The notes: generated by a model not told the origin, from the letters alone. A stretch of 64,000 nucleotides of DNA from an uncultured Spirochaetales bacterium (GCA_949288415.1 CASEKE010000035.1:62001-126000), one strand, 5' to 3'; counted from the first letter of the stretch, positions 34,133 to 43,536 are shown. A program made the numbers and translations.

Positions 34133-35254
34133 TCAGTCCAGCTCGTACATGCCTTTCCGGACTTTCTTCTCGTCCATGATCGCCTTCGACTTGGCGAATA
34201 CGAATCTGAGGCTCCTGCCGTCGCGCAGGACAAGGTCGCCGTCGAATCCTTCCTTTATCTCGCCCTTTTTTTCCAGACGGTTGGCTCTCGCCGGATTGGT
34301 TGTGACAAGCCGGAGGATTTCGGTCCTATCGTATCCCTTGTCGTAGATCATTGCGTCCACTGTAGTCCTCAGGTTCATTATGTCGCCGGCCTTCATCCCG
34401 ATTATCTCCTTTTTTTCGTTCCATATGGGGAATGAGCCGTTGCTGTCGGTGGAGATGCTCAGCTCTCCGTTTTTCGAGAACGGAAGCAGACGCGCTATCT
34501 CGTCTTCTATCGGTTCCGCCTTGCACGTGAGATCTATGTGGCCTCCGGACTTCATCCATTCCTTCGCCTGTTCGGGATGGCCGCCCATGTGCGTCGGATA
34601 GAAGTGCTTTATCGGAAGCGGTGTACTGTCGCGTATCTCGAAAAGCTGCTCTATGCCGCGGGAATCGGCACCGACGTGGATGTGCACAAGTCCTGCTTTC
34701 CTGCTCATGAGGGAGGCCATTCTTGCAGTCGTGGCTAGTCTGATGAGTTCCTCCGTAGTCGGAAGACTGCATCGATGGTCGGATATGGCCACCTTGACGC
34801 CGATAATCTCGTCTATGAACACGATGTCGTCGCCTACGTCGCCTGTGACTGTGGGAGAGGGGACCTGATAGCTGCCCGTGAGACATCGGCAGGTGATTCC
34901 GTATTCCTCGATTGCCTTGCATTTGGCGACGAGATCCCGTATCGTCCTGGTATATCCGTCCGTTCCTAGAAGGCCGACTACGCTCGTGACGCCGGCCATC
35001 GCAATTTTCTCCTCCCTTAGCGGAGGTACGCGCGAAAGCATTCCGTCCTCTCCTCCGCCTCCTAGAATGTGCACATGGGCATCCACTAGTCCAGGCTCGA
35101 GGATCTCGCCTTCCGCATCTATCGTACGGGCTCCCGGGATTTCCGGAAGCTTTCTGTCCACGGCAAGAATGCTGCCGCCTCCTAGAAGAACATCGCCGAT
35201 GCCGAAGTGTTCCGGCGTATAGATATCCGCGTTTCTTATGATCGTGAGATACAT
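34133..35254 (-). CDS. iadA: Beta-aspartyl-peptidase (isoaspartyl dipeptidase)
   Basis: About 373 residues of the amidohydrolase superfamily. The first metal motif is GLVDAHVHILGGGGEDG, where HVH and the GGGGEDG loop are specific to IadA. Further ligands are in LVHIHVGADSRG, PTHMGGHPEQAK and ISTDSNGSFP (final Asp). It hydrolyses isoAsp-X dipeptides left by protein damage. I chose ATG 35254 because AAGG is well spaced from it; ATG 35263 is three codons earlier. It lies 19 bases after the EFR1 ferredoxin gene, and probably belongs to the crp-efr1-iadA unit. Confidence 0.92.
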   Translation of the reverse strand: MYLTIIRNADIYTPEHFGIGDVLLGGGSILAVDRKLPEIPGARTIDAEGEILEPGLVDAHVHILGGGGEDGMLSRVPPLREEKIAMAGVTSVVGLLGTDGYTRTIRDLVAKCKAIEEYGITCRCLTGSYQVPSPTVTGDVGDDIVFIDEIIGVKVAISDHRCSLPTTEELIRLATTARMASLMSRKAGLVHIHVGADSRGIEQLFEIRDSTPLPIKHFYPTHMGGHPEQAKEWMKSGGHIDLTCKAEPIEDEIARLLPFSKNGELSISTDSNGSFPIWNEKKEIIGMKAGDIMNLRTTVDAMIYDKGYDRTEILRLVTTNPARANRLEKKGEIKEGFDGDLVLRDGRSLRFVFAKSKAIMDEKKVRKGMYELD

Positions 35255-35273
35255 ATTCACCATCCTTGCCCCG

Positions 35274-36026
35274 TCAGAGATAGAGTCTCGGATTCTTCCT
35301 TTCCGTCATTAGTTTCCCGATTCTGCCGTCAAGTCTCGCGAGCGCCTCGGGAGAGATGCTTCTCGCATGGTGCGGACAGACCTGTATGCATCTCATGCAT
35401 CCGATGCATATCTCTGCATTAGTTTCACGCGGATTCATGACGTCGATGGCTCCTGCAGGGCATTTGAGGGCGCATGTACCGCATGAGACGCATTTGTCGT
35501 CGGTCATCGGGGTCATGTGGCCTCCGAGAGGCTTGTAGGGCCTATTGCCCGGAATGACTGCTACGCTGGGTGCCGAAATCTCCAGCTCCTTCGTAATCTG
35601 GGCAGCATAGTCTGCGAGAATCGCGTAGTCCTCTTCGTCCGGCCTTCCAGCTGCATACTGCCTCAGAATGGAGTGTTCTGCTATGGCTGCAAGGCCGGCT
35701 ACCACAAGAAAGCCTAGCTTCGTCAGAGTGTCCTTCAGTTCGAGCAGGGTATCCTCGAAAGCCCTGTTGCCGAACGATATCACAGCGACGGCCTTTGTGT
35801 TCTTTCCCGAGACCTTCCTCAGTCTTTCGATCGCAAGGGATGGGCATCGGCCTCCGTATGAAGGGAGAGCCACCAGAGCGATGTCGTCCTTCTTCAGCTG
35901 TATCGGTTTTATCTCCTTAGTGAGGTCGATCGTCTCGAAGCCTTCAGGGAAGATTCTGCGTGAAAGGAAACCTGCGATCTTCTCAGTTCCCCCCGTGGGA
36001 CTGAATTGGAATAGATAATATGCCAT
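35274..36026 (-). CDS. EFR1-type flavodoxin-ferredoxin fusion protein
   Basis: 250 residues. An N-terminal flavodoxin-like domain (YYLFQFSPTGGTEKIAGFL holds the T/S-x-T-G-x-T phosphate loop as SPTGGTEK) is joined to a C-terminal bacterial 2[4Fe-4S] ferredoxin with CVSCGTCALKCPAGAI and CIGCMRCIQVCPHHA. This is the EFR1 arrangement common in anaerobes. AGGAGGA supports ATG 36026. A Crp-type regulator lies upstream on the same strand, suggesting redox or anaerobic control. Partner enzymes are unknown. Confidence 0.88.
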   Translation of the reverse strand: MAYYLFQFSPTGGTEKIAGFLSRRIFPEGFETIDLTKEIKPIQLKKDDIALVALPSYGGRCPSLAIERLRKVSGKNTKAVAVISFGNRAFEDTLLELKDTLTKLGFLVVAGLAAIAEHSILRQYAAGRPDEEDYAILADYAAQITKELEISAPSVAVIPGNRPYKPLGGHMTPMTDDKCVSCGTCALKCPAGAIDVMNPRETNAEICIGCMRCIQVCPHHARSISPEALARLDGRIGKLMTERKNPRLYL

Positions 36027-36042
36027 TTGTCCGTTTATCCTC

Positions 36043-36672
36043 CTATGCCTTTGGCGTGAATTTGAGTACGAAATGATTCTTCCGGAAGTCCAGCATTCCT
36101 TCCTTCCGGAGCTTGGATAGCACCAGGGACAGCGCGCTTCTGTCCGATGCAAGGTAGTCCGCCATCTCCTGTCGATCCAGCTCGATGTCGAATTCGTCGC
36201 TTCCGTTCTTCTCCCTCATCTCTTCCAGAAATGAAAGAACCTTATCTCTCAGGCTTCGCTTGGAAAGATGTTCGAGCCTTTTTGTCAGGAAAAGATTTCT
36301 CTCGGCCGATACGATGAGGAGGTTGCACACCAGCGTGCGCTCCTCCAGGACCTTGTCGAGAGGGAACCAGAGCACAGTCGCATTCTCCCTGGCGACTATT
36401 GTGACGGGGGAGGGAGAACCCTCCACTCCGAATGCCTCGGCGAATATCTCACCCTCGTCTATGACCGACACAAGGTTGCCGTTGCCTTCTATGTCGTAGC
36501 GCAGGACGGAGGCCGATCCGTCGAGGACCATGGCGAAAGATCGTATTATGTCACCCTTGTGGACAATGATCGAGTCCTTCTGGAAGCTCTCCTCCCTGCA
36601 GCCGAGCTTTTCGATCATCTTCGCCGGATCGTCTATCCCGCAAAACAACGTTGTTCTGTTAGATAGTACCAT
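36043..36672 (-). CDS. Crp/Fnr family transcriptional regulator
   Basis: 209 residues from ATG 36672: an N-terminal cyclic-nucleotide-binding-like barrel (EESFQKDSIIVHKGDIIRSF; GEIFAEAFGVEGSPSPVTIVA, shown partly as GEIFAEAFG) and a C-terminal winged helix (LDRQEMADYLASDRSALSLV, the recognition helix). No N-terminal Fnr-type cysteine cluster is evident. Its promoter and start codon are overlaid by a perfect palindrome, so it probably represses itself. It leads the unit with EFR1 and iadA. The effector is unknown; redox or nitrosative signals are common for such regulators next to ferredoxin genes. Confidence 0.9.
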   Translation of the reverse strand: MVLSNRTTLFCGIDDPAKMIEKLGCREESFQKDSIIVHKGDIIRSFAMVLDGSASVLRYDIEGNGNLVSVIDEGEIFAEAFGVEGSPSPVTIVARENATVLWFPLDKVLEERTLVCNLLIVSAERNLFLTKRLEHLSKRSLRDKVLSFLEEMREKNGSDEFDIELDRQEMADYLASDRSALSLVLSKLRKEGMLDFRKNHFVLKFTPKA

Positions 36673-36688
36673 GTTGCAAGTACAACAT
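36671..36688. promoter_or_regulatory. Palindromic operator over the crp-like promoter and start codon
   Basis: ATGTTG-CAAGTA-CAACAT is a perfect 6+6 palindrome. It covers the whole -10 hexamer (36679-36684) and touches the start codon (36670-36672). A related AACAACGTTGTT palindrome lies inside the gene at 36644-36655. Confidence 0.65.
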
Positions 36689-36707
36689 ATTCTCCCAGAT
36701 TTGTAAA
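36679..36707 (-). promoter_or_regulatory. Promoter of the crp-like gene (apparently leaderless)
   Basis: Minus strand: TTTACA (36702-36707), 17-bp spacer, TGTACT (36679-36684), six bases to the ATG at 36672. Confidence 0.55.
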
Positions 36708-36829
36708 CATAATGCAACAAAAAAATACAGGGACCCTCGATTCGGGCCCCTGAATTGTGCATTTTTCACAGATTTGACGGTACTTTCCTCCGCATTGCAA
36801 CTGCAGGGAGAAAATCAGCTTTCGGAAGG

Positions 36830-39073
36830 TTATCTTTGTCCGTTTTCTGCTTCTGAATCGTCCTTCCTGATCCTTACCTTCGGTCTCAGATTGACCTTGA
36901 CCTTCCGTTTTATTATGAAGCAGTGGTGAATCCTTGCATCCGAAAAATCATCCCCGATCGTCTCTTCTGTGATATCCTTGACGAAGAATTCGTCCATGAT
37001 TTCTTCGGACATCCTGAATCTGCGGAAGTTGTTGCTGAAGATTAGCGTTCCGTTGGGATTGAGGTGCATCATGCATGCCTTGATCAGTTTCCTGTGGTCT
37101 TTCTGCACGTCGAACATCGCTCTCATCTTGCTGTTCGAGAACGTCGGCGGATCGCAGAAGATCAGGTCGAACTTGTCGTAGGTCCCGTAGAGGTAGTCCA
37201 TGACGTCGCTCTTGTAGAAGTAGTTCATGATGTTAGTCGGATAGCCGTTTATCTTCAGGTTCTCCATTGCCCAGTCGAGATATGTCGAAGATGCATCGAC
37301 GCTCACCGTGCTGAGAGCTCCACCCTTGATCGCGTTCAAGGTCGCCGTGGCCGTATAGCAGAAAAGATTCAGGAATCTCTTGTTCTCGCTGTTCTCCTGG
37401 ATGTACTTCCTGATGGGGCGATGGTCAAGGAATATTCCCGTGTCGAGGTAGTCCTGGAAGTTCACGAGGATCTTGAGTCCGTTCTCGTGCATTATGTTGA
37501 AGTGATTTGACGATGCGAGCCTTGTGTACTGGTTCTTTCCTTTCTGTTCTTTTCTCTGCTTAATGAATATGTTCTCGACGTCTATCCCCGTTGCCCGTTC
37601 TGTAGCCAGCACTAGTTCGTCAAGTCTTCTTGCCGCATCTTCCGCAGGTATGGTCGCAGGAGGCGCATATTCGGACAGCACGATCCACCTGCCCTCGTAG
37701 AAGTCGATGGCCGCAGCATATTCCTTCATGTCCGCATCGTAGATCCTGTAGCTGGTCACGCCTTCGGCTTCCATCTTTGGTTTGATCTCGTCGAGGTTTT
37801 TCTTCAGTCGGTTGTAAGCCATAGTGGCTCCATCGCTCAGAGGTCTTGCCAGACGTTCCTCCTTCTTTCTGAGGTTCTTCTGCCTGAGCTCCTCTTTTTC
37901 CTCGTCTGTGAACACTGTGTAATGGGCCGCCTGGCATTCGAGTTCGCCGTTGTACAGCGTATTTACTCTTTCCGGCTTCATGGGAATGTTCGAGAGCAGT
38001 TCGCTCTCCGCGGAAAGAATCACGGCCTTCCAGCCCTTGAAGTTCTCCGAGAGGCTGTCTCCGAGACCCTTGTAGAGCTTGTCGAGGTTGTCGCCCTTCA
38101 TCCTTACGCCATAGGGCGGATCCGTGACTATGTACCCCCTTGCCGAAGGCACGTCTTCCTTTGCGACCTTCGAGAAGTCCTTGACGGCGAACGAGATCAG
38201 TCCGTCGACGCCTGCGTTCTTGGCCGCCTCCTGCGATATCTTGATCGCAAGAGGGGAGATGTCCCAGGCATATATGCTGATGTCGCGGTTGTCTATTGCC
38301 GTCCTGCGCTTCTGTTCCGCCTCGGCCTTTACTTTTTCCCAGAGGTCCTCGTCGAACGAGGGAAGGCGCATGAACGCATATCCGTTTTTCCTTATCAGTC
38401 CCGGTGCAGTGTCGCTGGCCATCAGGGCTGCCTCGATGGCGATGGTGCCGCTTCCGGTGTACGGATCGAGGAGGACGCCTGTGGAATCGTCCGTTATGCT
38501 TCTGCTCCATTCGCTTCTCATCAGAAGCGCGGATGCGAGATTCTCCTTGAGAAGCGCATCTGTCTGAAGGCCTCTGTATCCTCTCATGTGAAGACCTTCG
38601 CCGGAGAAGTCGAGGTACCAGATAGCCTTGGTCTGGTGGATGTGTATATGGACCGTTACGTCGGGATTTTCGGTGTCTATGTCCGGTCTGCGGTCATCGA
38701 ACTTTTCCTTGATGCGATCGATGATTCCATCCTTCACTCTAAGAGCCGCAAAATGCGTACTGTTGAGATAGGAGCAGGCCTGTACCGTCTTTGTGACCTT
38801 GAGCGTCTTTTCGGGAGTGATGAACTCCTCCCAGGGAATCTCTTTCGTGCTCTCGTAGAGCTCGTCGGCATCTCTTACATCGTCATCGTAGAAAATTGCC
38901 TGGAGAAGTCTTGTAGAAACGCGCGAGTACATGCAGAAGCGGTATCCCGTTTCCAGGTCTCCCTTGAATTCGACTCCGGCCTTGGTCTGCCTGATTTCCA
39001 CGGCTCCCGCCTTCTCCGCCTCCTGAGCGACCAGATCCGCCTGGTTGAGCTGACTGGATGCAAAAAATATCAT
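36830..39073 (-). CDS. rlmKL: Bifunctional 23S rRNA methyltransferase RlmK/RlmL
   Basis: A 747-residue fusion. The N-terminal RlmL part has a THUMP domain (about 50-160) and a methyltransferase with VLLDPYTGSGTIAIEAAL and VTDPPYGVRMKG (target m2G2445 in Escherichia coli numbering). The C-terminal RlmK part has LNLFCYTATATLNAIKGGA and FCDPPTFSNSKMRAMFDVQKDH, given as DPPTFSNSK, the m7G2069 enzyme signature. GGGGGAGA precedes ATG 39073, which overlaps the hslO stop by 4 bases. It is a housekeeping enzyme for ribosome maturation. Confidence 0.95.
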   Translation of the reverse strand: MIFFASSQLNQADLVAQEAEKAGAVEIRQTKAGVEFKGDLETGYRFCMYSRVSTRLLQAIFYDDDVRDADELYESTKEIPWEEFITPEKTLKVTKTVQACSYLNSTHFAALRVKDGIIDRIKEKFDDRRPDIDTENPDVTVHIHIHQTKAIWYLDFSGEGLHMRGYRGLQTDALLKENLASALLMRSEWSRSITDDSTGVLLDPYTGSGTIAIEAALMASDTAPGLIRKNGYAFMRLPSFDEDLWEKVKAEAEQKRRTAIDNRDISIYAWDISPLAIKISQEAAKNAGVDGLISFAVKDFSKVAKEDVPSARGYIVTDPPYGVRMKGDNLDKLYKGLGDSLSENFKGWKAVILSAESELLSNIPMKPERVNTLYNGELECQAAHYTVFTDEEKEELRQKNLRKKEERLARPLSDGATMAYNRLKKNLDEIKPKMEAEGVTSYRIYDADMKEYAAAIDFYEGRWIVLSEYAPPATIPAEDAARRLDELVLATERATGIDVENIFIKQRKEQKGKNQYTRLASSNHFNIMHENGLKILVNFQDYLDTGIFLDHRPIRKYIQENSENKRFLNLFCYTATATLNAIKGGALSTVSVDASSTYLDWAMENLKINGYPTNIMNYFYKSDVMDYLYGTYDKFDLIFCDPPTFSNSKMRAMFDVQKDHRKLIKACMMHLNPNGTLIFSNNFRRFRMSEEIMDEFFVKDITEETIGDDFSDARIHHCFIIKRKVKVNLRPKVRIRKDDSEAENGQR

Positions 39074-40002
39074 AAGGTCTCCCCCTTGAAGAGCTCCTCT
39101 GTCTCTTCTTTTGTGAATTGATAGACTGTTCCGCAGTTGAAACATTCAAGTTCGAGAGGAAAGTTCCCTCCGAGAATTCCTTCCTTTTCGCTTTTGGGAA
39201 GGTTCTGCAGGTATTTCTCGAATGTTTCCCGTCGGCACGGGCAGGAGAAGCCGAGCTTTCCGTGTTCGAGGTATTCTACACCGTATGGGGAGTAGTTGTC
39301 CTCGACGTATGTCCTGATGTCTCCGCCGGATGCAAGATACTTCGATAGGTTCGGAAGTTTTCCGCTTTCCTCCTGGAGCTGTCCTAGCGTTTCGTCGTCG
39401 CATCCGGGAAGAGCCTGGAGAAAAAGTCCTCCAGCTCCCCATATCCTTCCCTTGCTGTCGTAGTCGAGAGAGATGTAGAACATGGTCGGGGTCTGTTCGC
39501 TTTCTTTGTAGTAGAGTGCCAGATCGCTGGCAAGATTGCCGTACTCCATCATTATCTGGCCCGTGAACGGTGCCTTGGATCCCTCGAGCAGTTTCGTGAC
39601 CGACAGAAATCCCGGACCATATAGAAGCGATGTGTCGAGCGTCGTAAGTTCCTTTTCCAGCTTTATCGGGTTTGCAAGCAGGTAGCCTCTGACAGCTCCG
39701 CATGCCCATGCCTCTATCTGCATGCCCTTTATCGGGCCGCCGCATTCTATCGACAGCCGTATCCTGTCGTTGCCTTTAACGCTGGAGCTGAGAAGGGCTC
39801 CCGCGATGTAGCCCTGGCCCAGTACGTAGGATTCAAGCAAACCGAGCCTGTGGTTTGCTCTCATCTGGTTTACCATCTCTGTACAGGATACTGCATAGAG
39901 CCGCACCTTTCCGTCCGCAATTAGGAAAATCTCCCTTTCGTCCTCTTTGAGGGAGGCGATGTGCGCAAGAAGCACATCGTCGGTAATCTTGGTTTTTGTC
40001 AT
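39070..40002 (-). CDS. hslO: Hsp33 redox-regulated chaperone
   Basis: 310 residues. The C-terminal zinc-centre cysteines are present as SCPC and ECFNCG, about 30 residues apart, matching the CXC-X(27-32)-CXXC redox switch that unlocks chaperone activity on oxidation. The N-terminal core includes LLESYVLGQGYIAGALLSSS and IKGMQIEAWACGAVRGYLLA (part). I chose ATG 40002: a TTGAAT-17-TACACT promoter ends seven bases before it, and the upstream TTG overlaps the -35 box. rlmKL overlaps the 3' end. Confidence 0.95.
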   Translation of the reverse strand: MTKTKITDDVLLAHIASLKEDEREIFLIADGKVRLYAVSCTEMVNQMRANHRLGLLESYVLGQGYIAGALLSSSVKGNDRIRLSIECGGPIKGMQIEAWACGAVRGYLLANPIKLEKELTTLDTSLLYGPGFLSVTKLLEGSKAPFTGQIMMEYGNLASDLALYYKESEQTPTMFYISLDYDSKGRIWGAGGLFLQALPGCDDETLGQLQEESGKLPNLSKYLASGGDIRTYVEDNYSPYGVEYLEHGKLGFSCPCRRETFEKYLQNLPKSEKEGILGGNFPLELECFNCGTVYQFTKEETEELFKGETL

Positions 40003-40009
40003 GGTGAGA

Positions 40010-40038
40010 AGTGTATGGGTTTTGTCTTTATTATTCAA
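40010..40038 (-). promoter_or_regulatory. hslO promoter (apparently leaderless)
   Basis: Minus strand: TTGAAT (40033-40038), 17-bp spacer, TACACT (40010-40015), seven bases to the ATG at 40002. Confidence 0.6.
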
Positions 40039-40202
40039 GGGTTTATTCCTTTGGAGAAAACGGATTGTTGTTCGTTCGTCTATTGCATCGTCGATCCGGT
40101 CTCATTTTTGTCGTGTTCGACCTGCCATCGATCGCATATGTCGATATCGTGAAAAAATCCATCATACGTTTACTTTCTTCATCCAAACTCCATTGTCCGT
40201 TC

Positions 40203-40231
40203 TTGATACACTTCCGTTTCGTGCTTATATT
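40203..40231 (+). promoter_or_regulatory. Promoter of the tolC-macAB-two-component operon
   Basis: TTGATA (40203-40208), 17-bp spacer, TATATT (40226-40231). A short leader with AGGAA follows before ATG 40250. This is sigma-70-like; no -24/-12 element was seen. Confidence 0.65.
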
Positions 40232-40249
40232 TTCATTAGGAATCAAAAA

Positions 40250-41692
40250 ATGAACAGAAAGTACATAATCACGGCTCTCATCCTCTGTCTGCCGCTGTCC
40301 ATGAGTTTTGCCACTACCTATGACGAGATCATGGCAAGTGCCAAGGAGCGCAGTCTGACTCTCAAGAACAGCGAGCTTCAGTATAGGAACGAGATGATCG
40401 CAATAAACGCGAGCGAACGCGAGGACAAGCCCGTCTGGAACGTCGAAAGTTCTGTCTCACCTTACAGCGAAAGCGGGGACGACAAGGATTTCATCGTCTC
40501 CAGCCTCAAGACTTCCGTGGTGCTTCCGAACGATGGCGATACCACAATAACGCTCTCGTCTCCCCTTACCATAGGATACAGCGACGGGTATGTGACGGCC
40601 TCTCCGTCCCTGTCCGCAAGCCATTCGTTCAACTTCAACGCATACGATCAGGACATCCTCGACGATCTCAACGATGCGAAGAACCATCTGGTCACCGAAA
40701 GCACCTACGCCAAGGCTGTGCTCTCGTTCGAGAGTCTTGTCATATCGTACATGAAGCAGTTCATCGCCATCGAAAAGCAGATATTCATTGCAGAGAAGAA
40801 TCTCGATGACAAGACCACTGTCATGGACAACTACCTCAAGCTCAGAACGGCAACCGAGGATAGCCTCACGTACCAGAAGGCGGTCCTGGACGTCCAGAAG
40901 GCACGGATGGACCTTGACAGTCTCAACCAGCAGAAGAGTCTTCTCAAGACACAGTACAAGACTGTGACTGGTCTCGATTGGGATGGCCTGACCGACATTC
41001 CAGACCCCGTTCTCGACCTCGTCCCCCTTGCTGAAGGCAACACGTCGGTCCTCGTCTCGTCCCTTTCGGCACAGATAGCCGACGAGACGGTGAAGAAGGA
41101 AGAGAGCGCTCTCAATCCGCAGAGCCTTCGTCTTACCGGCACTCTCGGAGTCGACGTCAACAACAAGCTCAGAGGAACGAGAAATCCTGTCAACGGAACA
41201 GTCAGCTACACTGAGAATATGGCGACAGGTACAGTAGGGTTGACATACGTCGGTTCGAATTGGTCGATCGGCGGTACCTTCGGCGCATCTACCAACGGGT
41301 CTTTCGACATCAAGCCGAAGCTTACGATAGCCGGAAGCTGGACAAGCGACAGCAACAGCGACGAAGACAACGACAAGCTCCAGACGCTGCGCAACAACGC
41401 TCTCATCAGCCGAAACACATACAGCAACGATCTGCTTGCCTACAACAACGAGGCTCTGCAATATTCTACGGAGATATCTTCGTACATGTTCCAGGTCGAA
41501 CAGCTGAAGAGCAACATGGACTATTATGCGAAACTGCTCGAGTTCGAGAAGGAATCCTTCGACAAGGGACTTTCCAGCCAGAGCGATCTGGACAACGCGC
41601 AGTACAACTACGATCTTTTGAAATACGACGAGGCGACGACCAAGCTCGACGGACTTGACCTGGAGAACAGAATCAAGACCTTCGCCATTTGA
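40250..41692 (+). CDS. TolC-like outer membrane efflux protein
   Basis: 480 residues with a signal peptide (MNRKYIITALILCLPLSMSFA). The long alternating helical segments (LENSELQYRNEMIAINASERE-like at 35-60, QKAVLDVQKARMDLDSLNQQK-like at 225-260, and the C-terminal FEKESFDKGLSSQSDLDNAQ) are the coiled-coil tunnel helices of the OEP family, in two repeats. It would form the trimeric outer-membrane exit duct for the MacAB-type pump encoded next. Sequence conservation with enterobacterial TolC is low, as is usual in spirochaetes. Confidence 0.85.
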   Translation: MNRKYIITALILCLPLSMSFATTYDEIMASAKERSLTLKNSELQYRNEMIAINASEREDKPVWNVESSVSPYSESGDDKDFIVSSLKTSVVLPNDGDTTITLSSPLTIGYSDGYVTASPSLSASHSFNFNAYDQDILDDLNDAKNHLVTESTYAKAVLSFESLVISYMKQFIAIEKQIFIAEKNLDDKTTVMDNYLKLRTATEDSLTYQKAVLDVQKARMDLDSLNQQKSLLKTQYKTVTGLDWDGLTDIPDPVLDLVPLAEGNTSVLVSSLSAQIADETVKKEESALNPQSLRLTGTLGVDVNNKLRGTRNPVNGTVSYTENMATGTVGLTYVGSNWSIGGTFGASTNGSFDIKPKLTIAGSWTSDSNSDEDNDKLQTLRNNALISRNTYSNDLLAYNNEALQYSTEISSYMFQVEQLKSNMDYYAKLLEFEKESFDKGLSSQSDLDNAQYNYDLLKYDEATTKLDGLDLENRIKTFAI

Positions 41693-41718
41693 TTTTTTTT
41701 TGAGGATGGATTTTGACG

Positions 41719-42834
41719 ATGGAAGACAACAAGCAAAACAAGGAAGAAAAGACTAAGACTCTTTCCGAGGTTCAGGAGGAGAAGCTCCGAGCTGCCATGG
41801 CGCAGAGAAAAAGGCGCAAGCGAATCAAGACGATAGTCGCATGGGTGATCGTTATCGCGATCCTGTTCGTTTTGTATACGTACTATCAGTCCATAAAGGC
41901 GAAGAGCCAGGCCATGCTTGACAGCATGAACCAGACAGTGACGGTGGAAAAGGCAGTCGAAGAGCAGAACTACAGTGTCTCGATCGACATCTCGGGCTAT
42001 GTCGAGCCGTATGACACGCAGAATGCCAAATTCCGCTCCACAGGTTCCGTTACAGGAATCTATGTCAGCGAAGGCGACTATGTTACCAAAGGCCAGCTGC
42101 TTGCATCCATAGACAACACGAGCCAGACCAGCCAGCTGCAGAGCATACGCAACCAGATCGAGGAGGCTGAACTCACAGGCAATGCCAGGCAACTTGAACT
42201 CCTCCGTCTGCAGGAGACTACGGCGGTCAACAACCTCGACTATACGAACATCTATGCCAATTTCGACGGCGTCGTGACGAGCGTGGATGTGAGCGAGGGC
42301 GACTACTTCGAGGCGGGAAGCCAGGTCCTCACTCTTGTGGACATATCGAAGCTGAAAGCGACGGTCGAAGTCGATGAGATCGACATGCAGTACGTTTATG
42401 AAGGCATGGAGGCGTATCTTACCTTCGATAGTCTTCCCGGCCAGACGATCGTGGGACGCGTGTCCTACATTCCGATGCTCGGACGCTATACCAGTTCCGG
42501 AATCGGAGTCGTCGATGTGGAGATCACCATAGACGATCCTCCCAAGACGCTGATTTCCGGATTCAGCTTCGAGGGAAATATCTATGCCGACGGAGAGGTA
42601 TCGATGAAGATCATACCGCAGGCAGCGGTAACGACCGGACGTGGCGGCGTCACCACCGTCAAGAAGAAGCAGGCCGACGGAAGCACCAAGGATATAGTGG
42701 TCAACGTCAAATACCTTGGCGAAGGCCTGTGCCAGCTGATAAGCGAGAACATCCAGGTCGGAGACATACTCGTATACAACACCAAGAGCACGAACAACCC
42801 TATGGCTATGATGATGGGGCCCGGAGGAAGATAG
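41719..42834 (+). CDS. MacA/HlyD-type periplasmic adaptor subunit
   Basis: 371 residues. A cytoplasmic N-terminus of about 40 charged residues precedes one membrane anchor (TIVAWVIVIAILFVLYTYY). A lipoyl-like half (GYVEPYDTQNAKFRSTGSVTG, seen as FRSTGSVTGIYVSEGDYV), a short helical hairpin (LQSIRNQIEEAELTGNARQL), and beta-barrel segments (TTVEVDEIDMQYVYEG-like) follow. It bridges the inner-membrane ABC pump to the TolC-like protein. The hairpin is shorter than in Escherichia coli MacA. I chose ATG 41719 over a TTG two codons earlier. Confidence 0.88.
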   Translation: MEDNKQNKEEKTKTLSEVQEEKLRAAMAQRKRRKRIKTIVAWVIVIAILFVLYTYYQSIKAKSQAMLDSMNQTVTVEKAVEEQNYSVSIDISGYVEPYDTQNAKFRSTGSVTGIYVSEGDYVTKGQLLASIDNTSQTSQLQSIRNQIEEAELTGNARQLELLRLQETTAVNNLDYTNIYANFDGVVTSVDVSEGDYFEAGSQVLTLVDISKLKATVEVDEIDMQYVYEGMEAYLTFDSLPGQTIVGRVSYIPMLGRYTSSGIGVVDVEITIDDPPKTLISGFSFEGNIYADGEVSMKIIPQAAVTTGRGGVTTVKKKQADGSTKDIVVNVKYLGEGLCQLISENIQVGDILVYNTKSTNNPMAMMMGPGGR

Positions 42835-42837
42835 GCG

Positions 42838-43536
42838 ATGGCTGAGGATTACGTAATCGAACTTGACGACGTGAGACGCTTCTACCTTGTCGGCGATTAC
42901 GTCGTCAGGGCGCTGGACGGGGTATCCCTTAGCATTTCACGAGGTTCGTTCACTGCGATAATGGGTCCTTCCGGGAGCGGAAAGAGCACGCTGATGAACC
43001 TCATAGGATGCCTGGACAGCCCGACAAGCGGTATAATAAGCATCGACGGCGAGTTCACCAACGCAATGAACGAGGCGGAGCTTGCGGACGTCAGGAACAG
43101 GAAGGTCGGCTTCGTGTTCCAGCAGTTCAATCTCCTTTCGAAGCTCAATGCGCTCGACAATGTCGCGACTCCGCTGCTCTATGCCGGGGTAGGAGGCAAG
43201 GAAAGGAAGGAGAAGGCCGAGTATCTGCTCGAGAAGGTCGGCCTCAAGGACAGGATGAAACATCTGCCGACGGAGCTTTCCGGCGGTCAGAAGCAGAGGG
43301 TTGCCATCGCAAGGGCCCTTGCCAACGATCCTGCGATACTTCTTGCGGACGAGCCTACAGGTGCTCTCGATACCCGTACCGGCGACCAGATAATGAGCCT
43401 CTTCATGGATCTCAACGAGGAGGGACGCACGATCGTCTTCGTAACACACGACCGCGGACTTGGACTCAAGTGCAGACGACAGGTCTACATCCGCGATGGA
43501 AAGATAGCAGATCACGATGTTTTTAGAGAATATTAA
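42838..43536 (+). CDS. MacB-type ABC transporter ATP-binding protein
   Basis: 232 residues of the LolD/MacB ATPase group. Walker A is GPSGSGKST, Q-loop FVFQQFNLL, signature LSGGQKQRVAIARAL, Walker B ILLADEPTGALD, switch VFVTHDRGLG. It powers the mechanotransmission-type pump rather than transport across the inner membrane. GGAGGAAG precedes the ATG. Its 3' end overlaps the permease gene by 20 bases; in Escherichia coli these are one polypeptide. Confidence 0.95.
   Translation: MAEDYVIELDDVRRFYLVGDYVVRALDGVSLSISRGSFTAIMGPSGSGKSTLMNLIGCLDSPTSGIISIDGEFTNAMNEAELADVRNRKVGFVFQQFNLLSKLNALDNVATPLLYAGVGGKERKEKAEYLLEKVGLKDRMKHLPTELSGGQKQRVAIARALANDPAILLADEPTGALDTRTGDQIMSLFMDLNEEGRTIVFVTHDRGLGLKCRRQVYIRDGKIADHDVFREY

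Noticed and set aside
40003..40249. Possible sigma-54 (-24/-12) promoter for the operon that encodes an NtrC-type regulator
   Set aside because: No GG-N10-GC pair in the right context was found; a TTGATA-17-TATATT promoter is present instead.
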